From Prevotella sp. UBA6429 (GTDB lineage Bacteria > Bacteroidota > Bacteroidia > Bacteroidales > Bacteroidaceae), in contig DJOV01000087.1 in the NCBI GenBank assembly GCA_002437285.1, positions 1 to 15,214 on the forward strand: a DNA stretch of 15,214 bases, given 5' to 3'. A program made the position numbers and the translations under genes. The notes beneath the pieces are model-generated. The model was not told where the DNA came from. It did not search any database and saw only the letters and a program-made list of their open reading frames with translations. Within the stretch, counting starts at the first letter, position 1, and every line of letters begins with the position of its first letter. Shown piece by piece: positions 5,331-14,000 of the stretch.

Positions 5331-8300
5331 CTATTTGACCACCACCTTCTGGTTGTTGACCACATAGACGCCAGCCGGCACGGAGACCGTGTGGCTGTCG
5401 CCCTGGGCCAGCGTGCCACGTGCCACGAGCTGCCCGCCCACGGTGTAGGCGGCATAGCGTGTGGCAGCCGTGGCCGTCAGGGTCATGTAGCCATGACCCA
5501 CAGTTACCACGAGGTAGCCCTCGGTGGCATGGATGTCGCTGATGCCCGTCGTCGTGATGTCGCTCGGGTCGAACACCACCTTGGCCGAGCTTTCGCTCTG
5601 CGCTGCCGGCGTGTTGTCGGTGGTGCGGTAGTAGGCACGGAACGGACGGATGTTGAAGTGGTCGTTCTGGCGCAGCTGGGCCGCGTTCCAGAAGAAGTCC
5701 TTTGAGAAGTACCACTTGCCCTTGCCGTTGTCCTCACCCGCTGTGGGCTGCACACCGGCGTAGGTGCCGATGGCTGTCCAGTTGCCTTGTGTGCGCTTGA
5801 GCTTCTCGTCGCTTGAGGTGCCCGGCGTTTTCTCAAACTGTGCGCCGAGGATGTTGAACGTGAAGCCCGGCGTGGTGCTCGTCACGTAGTAAGGCTGGTT
5901 GGCCTTGGCCACGCCGTCCTTCACCGCTTCGGCCAGCATGGCGTAGGTCAGGTCCTGGTGGTCTCCCTCTGAGCTCACGCTCGTTACCTTGCCGTAGCCC
6001 GTGATGTCATGGAACTGCACCGAGTTGTCGGTGGCATCGGTGGCAGTCTTCACGTGTCCGTCGCTGGTGAGCTGTACGCTGAAGGGCAGCACCGCCGTCA
6101 TGTTCTGCACGGTGGCGCTGAGGCCGTCTGTAGCTTCACGGTTGTAGATGGCCTGACGCGTGCCTGTCGTGAAGGCGTAGGGCGTGAAGAACGGCTGCTG
6201 GTCGTAGACGCGGATGTTGCCCACGGCCTCGTAGCTACCGTTCTGTCGTTTGCTGATGGTGTTCTCCACGTTGCGCGTGAAGCCCACCGGCATGAAGTAG
6301 AGACAGTTGTCGGCCGTTCCGGCGTTGAAGGCGTCCCAGTTGTTCACGCCCTCGGTGGTCTCGCCCGTCACGGTGTTGAGCGCGCTCATGTCCACATAGA
6401 GTATGCTGCGCAGCGGGTCGCTCTCGTCGAAACCATAGTAGTTCTTGTTCGCCAGTTCGCTCTTGATGGCGCTGATGACCTCGGTGTTGGTCAGCACGCC
6501 GTAGGGCGTGGTGCCGTCATCGGTCGTTGAGGTCACTGTCACGCCCACGTAGGTGTGCGTGTTGTCGAGCTTGCCGCCGTCGGTCGTCAGCTTGTTGCCG
6601 GTCTTGTGGGGCGCGGCCTTCAGCGTCTGCTTGTAAATCTCATGGAAGGTCACCTCAGGCTTCTCGTTCTCCACCACGGGCATCACCTTGATGGTGTAGA
6701 AGCGGTAGTCGATGTGCTTCTTGCCTGCGCTGATGGCAGATGGCAGGATGTTCCATGTCGGCATGTCGGCGGAGTAGACGTAGACCGTCTGCGCTGTACC
6801 GTTAGCGAGGCTCACGGCCTGCAGGCCGCCGTCGCCCTTCTTGTAAGCCATGTCCTGCAGCTCCTCGGCCTTTCCGTCCACCACGTCCTGTATGTTGGTG
6901 GCCAGGAGCTTGTTGGTGCCCGCCTGGTCAGCGTTGATGCGGGCCGTGGGCCACGGTGTGGCCGTCATGTCGATGCCCTTGTCGCCGTCATAGGCGCTGC
7001 TGCCCACGAGGGTGAAGTTGGAGTAGCCGCCCGTGCTCGAGAGGTCGTTGTTGTTCACGCCATTCGTGTACCACAGGCTCTTCTCCTCGTTCTCGGCGTT
7101 GCGGAAGACGAGGGTGTAGGGCGAGGTGGCATTCTTCGGCACCAGCACGCGCACGGCCTCGCCGTCGTGGAAGGTGTAGTTGGTGGATGTCACTCGGTTG
7201 GATCCGATGACTCCGTCGCCATACTTGGCTGCCACCTGCAGCGTCTGCACCTCGGGGTTGAGCGGCAGGAACTTCAGGTTCACGCGGTAGAGAGCTGCGG
7301 AGCCGTCCGTGAGGCCGCTGATGTTGAAGCGGATGGCGTCGTTGTTGTAGTCGTCCACGGTGAGGGTGGCCTCGCTGTTGGTGCTCGTCACTGTGGCTGT
7401 GCCGCCAGTGGCAGCGGCCTTGCCCTCGCGGTCGTAGACCGTGGCGGTGAAGTCGGAGGCCGGGCGGGTGGCGGTGGTGGCGGGCACCTCCTTCTGCAGC
7501 TTACTCTTGTAGGAAGTGCTGTTGCTCACGTTCCAGCCGTTGTTGTACGACAGGTAACCAGGGCTACTCGTGCTCGATGACGCCTTGAAGCAATAGTTGC
7601 TGCTGTCCCAGAGCCAGTTGCCGTAGGTGGCATTGTTGTTGACGGTGATGCCGGTAATGGTGCTGCCGCTGATGGACAGCACCAGGTAGTAGCTGCCGCT
7701 CTTGATTTGGTATTTGTTACTTCCCTGCCCACTCAAGGTCCATACCGTGGCATCATTTGCGTTGGTTCCGTTCTCCAGCGAGCTGCCGTTGAGGTTCAGG
7801 TAGTTGCCTTTGCCGTCGGTGATGATATAGTCACCGTTGTCCACAGTGGTCACGTCCTCGTAGGTGGTTTTGGTGGTGTATTCCGAGCTGTGGCGGAGGA
7901 ACTGGAGCGTGGCGCCCACGATACGGAACTTCTCGGGTGCCTCGAGGTAGTAGTCGCCATTGGCAGCCACCACGAGGTACTGGTCGTTGTCCACCTTGCA
8001 GGTTGCGGCCTGTTTCTCGCCCTTGTCGTTCATCAGGGTGACATCCTGCTGGTCGGTCACCGCCGAGCTGCTGAACGACCAGAAGTCCTTGCTGTTCTTG
8101 CTGAACGTGCCGAGGTCGAGCAGCCCCGTGTGGATGTCGAGGTCACCGTTCTCGTTGGGCACCTGTCCCGTGATGGGCTGGTCGATGGCGTAGGTGATGT
8201 GGATCGACTTGACCATCACCTTCGACGACACCGCCGAGGCGTCGAAGCGGAAGAAGAGCATGTTGGTGCCGTTGGCCAGCGTCTGGTCCCAGGAGCCGTC

Positions 8301-10574
8301 GCTGATCTTGGCAGATGCGCCCTCCACCACGTTGCCGTCGGCGTCGTAGGTGTATTGCGTCACCTGTGAGCCGCTCGCGCTGTTGTCGGCGTCGAACGCC
8401 ATCTGGTAGCGCATGATGCGGTAGCCCTTGGGCGCCACCACCTGCGCATAGACATACTGGCTCTTGCTGGAGCTGTTGAACGAGAGGTAGGTGTCGTCGC
8501 CCACCTTCTCGAAGAGCATGTCGTTGTCGTTCTCGTTGAACACCTCGTCGCCCCCCGTGGAGAGTGTCGCGTCGTTGGACGTGATGATCTGCACGTGGGC
8601 GATGTCGTGGCGCAGGAATCCGAAGTACTGCTTGTCGGGGTTGGTGGCATCGCCCGATGCCTTGCTGGAGAACAGGCGGTGGCTGGAACCATAGTCGAGC
8701 GAGATGGTGGTTCCGATCTTGGTCACGTCGCTCGGGCTCACGATGCTGTATTCGGCCGTGACGACCTTGCTCTTGTTGCCCTCGCCGTCCACGGCAATGG
8801 CCTTGACGACCGTGCTCTTGTCCACGGTGATGGGGCTGGTATACTTGCTGCTGCTCTCAGAAGGCTCCGAGCCGTCGGTGGTATAGTAGAGGGTTGCGCC
8901 GTCGGTGGCCGTCTTCAGCTCCACCGTCAGCGCGCTGGTGTAGGTGCCCGATGCCACGGAGAACGTAGGTGCTTCGGGCAGGAGCACGTCGGGTATCTGC
9001 ACCTTGTAGGTGGCAGTGGCCACCTGGCTCACGCAGCTGTTGTCGTCGTTGCTGACGGCAATGGCCTTCAGCGTCATCGTGTGGTCCACGGTGATGGCCC
9101 CAGTGTACTTCGTGCTGCCGGTCGTGGGCTCCGAGCCGTCGGTGGTGTAGTAGATGGTCACGTTGGCATCGGTCGACGTGATCTCCACCTGCTGCGCGCT
9201 GGTGTAGGTGCCCGATGCCACGGAGAACGTAGGTGTAGCCATCTCCACAGGGTAAGGTGTGGGCTCCGAGGTGACGTGATAGCCCCCCTGCGCCGTATTG
9301 GGCGAGTAGGTGTAGGCACCGCCCGTGATGGTGGAGAGCGGCAGGGTCATGTATTTGATGTTATAGGCCTCTGCACTGTTTTTGGGCGTGTTGTCCTCCT
9401 CGAACAAGAAAGCCACGTCACCATCCTTGTTGAGCACCATCGTGGAGTAACAGGAGGTGGTGTTGCTGATCTGATACTTGCTCCAACCATTTATGAAGTC
9501 AGAAGGAGAATCATAATCTGTATCACTTTCGAGAACTTTGTAGTAAATACCTACTTTTTCTCTGGAACTTGACATGGCAGCCGATTGCAGGAGCACGTAT
9601 ACCTGCTTATTGTCTGTAGTTCGTTTGGCCGGCACCAATAAAATTTCTCCGTTACATCCTGCGGCGTAAGTTTGTCCATTCGTGTTGGACGAACCAGACA
9701 TTTGAGCTGTTCCCCAAGATCCGGTGGCTTTCTCCTTATCTGTGAATGTGAAAAGATTGAACCATCGGCCTGGTTGATAATATATATTGCTGCGACAACT
9801 GAGCACAATGTTTCCGTTGGGAAGCTCCTCTACCTTACACTCATCACCGCCTGATGCAGGCTGTGTGGTGATGCCACCGAGGTATGACCATGTCTCGCCG
9901 AAGTCGTCAGAGTAAACTACGCAACTACCATTGGGACGGGAGTCCACAGCTGCATAAATGCGATAGTATTTGTCTTTCTTTACCAATGTGCTTTGAATCA
10001 TTTTGCCACTGGAGAAGAAAAGTCGCTGAACGTAGCTGTCGTTCTGATAGAGCAAACTCGAAACATTGGAGATGTTCCATGTGGTGCCACCATCCATGCT
10101 GATGGAGCGTCCCACCTGTATGACAGGGTTTGTGGTTCTGTTGAAACCATAAAGTCCGGAGGCTGACATGACGAGTATCTTGCCACTCTCTCGGTCTACC
10201 ACCGAGGCGGGGTCACCATGAGCATAGTCGTATCCGTTAGATCCATCGTTGACATTGGCGTTGTCGTCACCTTTGGCAATGTCTTGCTGGGTTTCCCATG
10301 TGACACCGTTGTCCGTCGACAGCCTGCCCACAACATCAATGCGGTGTGGCGTGCTATTGCCCATGCCGATGTCGTGGCCGTCTTGCCCATACCGCAGGTC
10401 GCACATGGCCCACAGGTTGCCATTGAGCAGGCGCACAATGGACGGGATGCGGTAGACGTTGCTGTTGTCGGTTTTGAACAACGTCTGCTTGGTGGTCTGC
10501 CCCCACGCCTGTTGGCTGACCGCCAGCAGGGCGGACAGGAGGGTGAGGACAAGTCCTTTTGTTGTTTTGTTCAT
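5331..10574 (-). CDS. Giant secreted exo-sialidase (GH33) with two chitobiase-C-like domains, long surface module and T9SS-like C-terminus
   Basis: 1747 residues. A signal peptide (1-25, cleavage after AWG) precedes a GH33 propeller (about 28-430): YRIP motif with Arg42, acid/base candidates Asp65/Asp68, Asp-boxes STDNGVTW, SMDGGTTW and SDDFGETW, Glu245 in DECKVEEL, Arg261 sixteen residues later as in known sialidases, a likely third Arg at 318 and the nucleophile Tyr376 in CYSTM. It should release terminal sialic acid from host glycans outside the cell. Two CHB_HEX_C-like domains follow (446-525, 534-611, each with YYTTDGSEP). Residues about 615-1747 form a module shared with the upstream 1196-aa protein; within it, about 905-1015 resembles a Trp-spaced trefoil lectin. 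The last 70 residues (GISDI...GVYVVNNQKVVVK) resemble a type IX secretion sorting domain. The CDS for residues about 110-400 is much AT-richer than the rest. No promoter was found directly upstream. It ends with a terminator. Substrate linkage cannot be told. Confidence 0.9.
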   Translation of the reverse strand: MNKTTKGLVLTLLSALLAVSQQAWGQTTKQTLFKTDNSNVYRIPSIVRLLNGNLWAMCDLRYGQDGHDIGMGNSTPHRIDVVGRLSTDNGVTWETQQDIAKGDDNANVNDGSNGYDYAHGDPASVVDRESGKILVMSASGLYGFNRTTNPVIQVGRSISMDGGTTWNISNVSSLLYQNDSYVQRLFFSSGKMIQSTLVKKDKYYRIYAAVDSRPNGSCVVYSDDFGETWSYLGGITTQPASGGDECKVEELPNGNIVLSCRSNIYYQPGRWFNLFTFTDKEKATGSWGTAQMSGSSNTNGQTYAAGCNGEILLVPAKRTTDNKQVYVLLQSAAMSSSREKVGIYYKVLESDTDYDSPSDFINGWSKYQISNTTSCYSTMVLNKDGDVAFLFEEDNTPKNSAEAYNIKYMTLPLSTITGGAYTYSPNTAQGGYHVTSEPTPYPVEMATPTFSVASGTYTSAQQVEITSTDANVTIYYTTDGSEPTTGSTKYTGAITVDHTMTLKAIAVSNDDNSCVSQVATATYKVQIPDVLLPEAPTFSVASGTYTSALTVELKTATDGATLYYTTDGSEPSESSSKYTSPITVDKSTVVKAIAVDGEGNKSKVVTAEYSIVSPSDVTKIGTTISLDYGSSHRLFSSKASGDATNPDKQYFGFLRHDIAHVQIITSNDATLSTGGDEVFNENDNDMLFEKVGDDTYLSFNSSSKSQYVYAQVVAPKGYRIMRYQMAFDADNSASGSQVTQYTYDADGNVVEGASAKISDGSWDQTLANGTNMLFFRFDASAVSSKVMVKSIHITYAIDQPITGQVPNENGDLDIHTGLLDLGTFSKNSKDFWSFSSSAVTDQQDVTLMNDKGEKQAATCKVDNDQYLVVAANGDYYLEAPEKFRIVGATLQFLRHSSEYTTKTTYEDVTTVDNGDYIITDGKGNYLNLNGSSLENGTNANDATVWTLSGQGSNKYQIKSGSYYLVLSISGSTITGITVNNNATYGNWLWDSSNYCFKASSSTSSPGYLSYNNGWNVSNSTSYKSKLQKEVPATTATRPASDFTATVYDREGKAAATGGTATVTSTNSEATLTVDDYNNDAIRFNISGLTDGSAALYRVNLKFLPLNPEVQTLQVAAKYGDGVIGSNRVTSTNYTFHDGEAVRVLVPKNATSPYTLVFRNAENEEKSLWYTNGVNNNDLSSTGGYSNFTLVGSSAYDGDKGIDMTATPWPTARINADQAGTNKLLATNIQDVVDGKAEELQDMAYKKGDGGLQAVSLANGTAQTVYVYSADMPTWNILPSAISAGKKHIDYRFYTIKVMPVVENEKPEVTFHEIYKQTLKAAPHKTGNKLTTDGGKLDNTHTYVGVTVTSTTDDGTTPYGVLTNTEVISAIKSELANKNYYGFDESDPLRSILYVDMSALNTVTGETTEGVNNWDAFNAGTADNCLYFMPVGFTRNVENTISKRQNGSYEAVGNIRVYDQQPFFTPYAFTTGTRQAIYNREATDGLSATVQNMTAVLPFSVQLTSDGHVKTATDATDNSVQFHDITGYGKVTSVSSEGDHQDLTYAMLAEAVKDGVAKANQPYYVTSTTPGFTFNILGAQFEKTPGTSSDEKLKRTQGNWTAIGTYAGVQPTAGEDNGKGKWYFSKDFFWNAAQLRQNDHFNIRPFRAYYRTTDNTPAAQSESSAKVVFDPSDITTTGISDIHATEGYLVVTVGHGYMTLTATAATRYAAYTVGGQLVARGTLAQGDSHTVSVPAGVYVVNNQKVVVK
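8930..9235 (-). repeat. Duplicated chitobiase-C-like domain units with a 42-bp identical block
   Basis: Within the sialidase gene, 42 bases are identical at 8930-8971 and 9194-9235, with starts 264 bases (88 codons) apart. They encode the start of each domain (PTFSVASGTYTSA). A second near-identical block encodes YYTTDGSEP in each unit (around 8864-8888 and 9128-9152). The domains between these blocks differ, so the pattern suggests an older tandem duplication with local gene conversion or strong constraint. Confidence 0.85.
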
Positions 10575-10757
10575 TGTTGATGATTATAATGGATGATTAA
10601 TGTTTTCTGTGCCTGTGTGGGGAAACCAGGGGCCTTGCGGCCCGTCGTAACTGTTAGTCTCTGTCTGGTTGTGCCTGTGTGGGCCTTCGGGTGGCCCTTG
10701 GCGGATGCCCCGGAGAGGACAGGTGAGAGCCCGTCAACACTGAAAAAAGAAAAATAA
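10575..10757 (-). other. Leader of the sialidase gene with two repeated hairpins, no promoter seen
   Basis: This is the gap between the terminator of the small-protein gene and the sialidase start. Read on the minus strand it holds two hairpins: GGGCC, loop ACCCGAA, GGCCC (10681-10697), and GGGCC, loop GCAA, GGCCC (10630-10643). Each is followed by the same 14-base sequence CCCACACAGGCACA (10670-10683 and 10608-10621, 62 bases apart). No TAnnTTTG box was found on the minus strand. The gene may therefore depend on read-through past the upstream terminator or on an unrecognised promoter. Confidence 0.55.
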
Positions 10758-10791
10758 AGCCCCATGCTCACCGTGTGGCGAGCATAGGGCT
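10741..10791 (-). terminator. Intrinsic terminator after the small-protein gene
   Basis: On the minus strand, AGCCCTATGCTC (10791-10780) pairs with GAGCATGGGGCT (10769-10758), giving a 12-bp stem with one G-T pair. The stem can be extended by three pairs around an ACAC loop. It is followed by the T-rich tract TTATTTTTCTTTTTT. An AT-rich hairpin, TATAAGA with TCTTATA (10804-10824), precedes it, the same order as after the sialidase gene. Confidence 0.8.
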
Positions 10792-10854
10792 GGCTTATGA
10801 TTTTATAAGAATTTTTCTCTTATAGTCCAGTGCTTGTCGTGTTGTCTGCCGACC

Positions 10855-11052
10855 TTAGTCGTCATTGTCCTCCCAGGTGCTCCATGGGTTGTAGTTGCCC
10901 CGGTTGTTTCCGTTGTCGCCAGCCGGCTTCAGGAAGTCGTTCTCCTTGGCATCGGCATCGATACTCTCTTTTTGAGAGAACTCAAGGAGATGACTGATGC
11001 AGGCGACGGAGACAAGCTCGGTCTTGGGGGCACTGTACGTTTTCTTGTTCAT
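10855..11052 (-). CDS. Small acidic protein of unknown function (65 aa)
   Basis: It starts MNKKTYSAPKTELVSV and ends in an acidic, Trp-containing tail (NPWSTWEDNDD). A short hydrophobic stretch (LVSVACISHLLEF, about 13-25) with one Cys follows the basic start. It has no typical signal peptide and no known domain that I recognise. Prevotella genomes encode many short proteins of the form MKKTY..P..E with an acidic, Trp-bearing C-terminus, and this fits that pattern from memory; their function is unknown. The gene begins 17 bases after the stop of the 1196-aa protein and is followed by a terminator, so both are probably one operon. An in-frame ATG at 11073 overlaps that stop as ATGA and would give 72 residues with translational coupling; 11052 is preferred because it yields the usual N-terminus. 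Confidence 0.7.
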   Translation of the reverse strand: MNKKTYSAPKTELVSVACISHLLEFSQKESIDADAKENDFLKPAGDNGNNRGNYNPWSTWEDNDD

Positions 11053-11069
11053 GGTCTGTTGGATTATTT

Positions 11070-14000
11070 TCATTTCACGATGATTTTCTGGTTGTTGACG
11101 ACGTAGACGCCCTGCGGCACGTTGACGCAGCGGCTCTCGCCTGCGGTGAGCAAGCCCTTTGCCACGGTCTGTCCGGCCACGGTGTAGATGGCGTAGGCAG
11201 CATTGGCCTGAGCCTTCACGGTGATGGCCCCATGACTGGCCGAGATGAGCAGGTAGCTGTCGGCGGTCACACCATGGATGCCCGTGGGCTTGATGTCCGT
11301 GTCGTTGAACACCACCTGTGCCTTGCTGTCGTTGGTCTGGTCGGTCGTCACGAAGTAAGCGCGGAACGGACGGATGTTGAAGTGTTTGTTCTGGCTCAGC
11401 TGGGCTGCGTTCCAGAAGAAATCCTTGGAGAAGTACCACTTGCCCTTGCCCTCGGTTGCGCCCGCCTTGGGCTGCACGCCGGCGTAGGTGCCGACGGCTG
11501 TCCATGAGCCGGCAGGCGTGTTGACGAGCTCGGCCGGTGTGGCCTTGCCGTTGGTGCTGACAGAGCCTGAAGCCTTGAAGTTGGCACCGCTGACGACATA
11601 CTTGAATCCCTCGGCGTCGGTGGTGACATAGTAAGGCTTGTTGGCCTCGGCCTTGTCATCGCTCGTCTTGGTGGCCTTCACGCCATAGGTCAGTCCCTGG
11701 TGCGGCTCGTCCTTCGACACACTCGTCAGGTTGCCGGACCCCGTGATGTTATAGTAGGTGATGTTGTCTTGGTTGACCTCGTCGCTTGCGTTCTTGAGAT
11801 GTCCCTCACCGTCGAGCTGCACGTCGAAGGGCAGCACCACGGCCATGTTCTTCACCTTCTGGTTGGTGCCTGCGGTGGCGTTGGATGTGCCCTCGCGCTC
11901 GTAGGTCACGGTGTAGCCGCCCGTGGTGAAGTCGTAGGGCGTGAAGAACGGCTGCTGGTCGAGCACCACGATGTTGGATGTGGCCTCGAAGGTGCCGTTG
12001 GCCAGCTTGGAGATGGTGTTCTGCACCTGGTCGCGGTGGAAGCCGGGATACATGAAGTAGAGGCAGTTGTCAGCCGTCGAGTTGTTGAAGTCTTCGTCAA
12101 ACTTGGCGTAGTCCACACTCTTGAGGCTGCTCAGGTCGAGGTAGAGCATGCCGCGGAGCGCGTCGTCGGCATTGATGATGAAGGTCTCGTCATCCTTAGC
12201 CTTCTTGGCCACGGCCTCGCTGATGGCTTTGACCACCTGCTCGGATGTGAGGTAGCCCTCGGCGGTGCCGTAGCTGCCGTCGGCCACCTTGGCGGTCACC
12301 TTCACGCCGAAGAAGGTCTTGGTGTCGGGCTTGCCGCCGTCAGTCTTGATGGAGGTGTTCTTGTGGTTCTCGCTCTTCAGTGTGCTGGTGTAGACGGGCA
12401 CGATGGTCACCACCGGCTCCTCCTTCTGCACCTTGCAGTTCACGTTGAGCGTGTAGTAGCGGTAGTCGATGTGCTGGGTGCCTGTGCCTGTGGGCATGAT
12501 GTTCCATGTGGGCACATCGGAGGTGTAGATATAATAGGTGACGTTATCACCGTCGGCCGTCAGCTTGGCATCCGCATAGTTGGCGTCCGCCTTGCTGAAG
12601 TTTTTGTCTTCCAGAATCTTTGACGTTCCGGCGATGACCTGCTCGATGTTGGTGGCAGTCAGTTTGGCTGTGCCGGCTTTTTGTGCGGAGGTGCGTGCGG
12701 CGTGCGAAGGTGTCTTGTTGATGTCAAGGCTTACCGATGACGTGCCGCCGTTGTCAGCATCGCTGCCTATGAGGAAGTAGTTGGAGTAGTTGCCCTTGGT
12801 GGGGTCGTTCTCGTTCACACCTGTGGTGTACCAGTTGGTGCGGTCCTCGTTGAAAGCGTTTTGGAAGACCACCGAGCACTCCTTGCCGCTCTCCGTCTGC
12901 GGCACGATGACCGTCACGGCGTTGCCGCTGTTGAAGATGAAGTTTTCGGATGTGAAGCTGGTGGTGTTCTCACGGATGGTGCCGTCGCTTGCTTTGCTGG
13001 CCACCGAGAGGTTGTGCAGCTCGGGGTTGAGGGGCAGCAGCATGAGGCTGACATTGTAGAGTGCCACCTCATCGTCGCCGAGGCCGCTGATGCTGAAGTG
13101 GATGGCGTCGTTGTTGTAGTTGGTCAGGTCAACCGTAGCACTCGTGTTGTCGTCGCTGAGGCTCACGGCATCCATGGCCGTGTTCTCGCGGGTGTAGGGA
13201 GTGGCCGTGAAGTTGCCGGCGGTGTAGCTCACGCCTGTGGTCGTGGTCGTGGTGCGCGTCTGCAGCTTGTTGGCGTTGGAAGGACGGCTGCTGGATGACG
13301 TGGTGGAGCTGGTCACCCATCCATCGTTGTAGACCAATGAAACATAGTAAGTGGTATACCACCCATATGAATAGGTATAATAGAATCCATAGCTACTGTT
13401 CCACTTCCATGAATAATTGCTTGAAGAACTCAGTGTGAGCCCGTAGCTGGATGTCAGTGTCAGATAGTAGTTGCCGCTCTTGATGGTATAGCCATTATAG
13501 GAACTGCCCGAGATGGTCCACTCCGTGGCCTTGGCGGGGTCGGTGTCGGTGATGATGTCGCTGCCGTCTTGGCTGAGGTAATGACCATTGCCGTCGGAGA
13601 TGATGTATTTGCTGCCCGACGTGATGGATGTCTTGTCGGTGTAGGTGAGCTCCGTCTTGGTGCCTGACACGTCTTTTTTCAGGAAGTTGAGCTTGGCGCC
13701 GATGACGCGGAACTTCTTGGGAGCCTCCACATAGTAGTCACCATTGCTGGCTGCCACGTAGTACTGGTCGTCGCCCACGGTGACCCCGTTGGGCTTGACG
13801 ACGCTGACGGTGCCGTTGCTGCCCTGGTAGAAGGCTACCTCTTGCAGGTCGGAGGCAGGTGTCTGGTAGTTGAACGAGATGAAGCCGTTGCCGTTGGCCG
13901 AGAACTCGCCGAGGTCGAGCAGACCCGTGTGGATGTTCTCGGAGAGGTCGGTGCCAGGCAACTGGTTCTCGAAAGGCTGGTCGATGACATAGGTGAGCTT

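Noticed and set aside
8595..9572. Plus-strand open frame of 325 codons opposite the sialidase gene (others at 6009-6530, 6555-7580, 7707-8369, 11700-12623)
   Set aside because: All lie antisense to the two secreted-protein genes and have the same His/Val/Gly/Arg-biased composition; none has a domain, promoter or leader.
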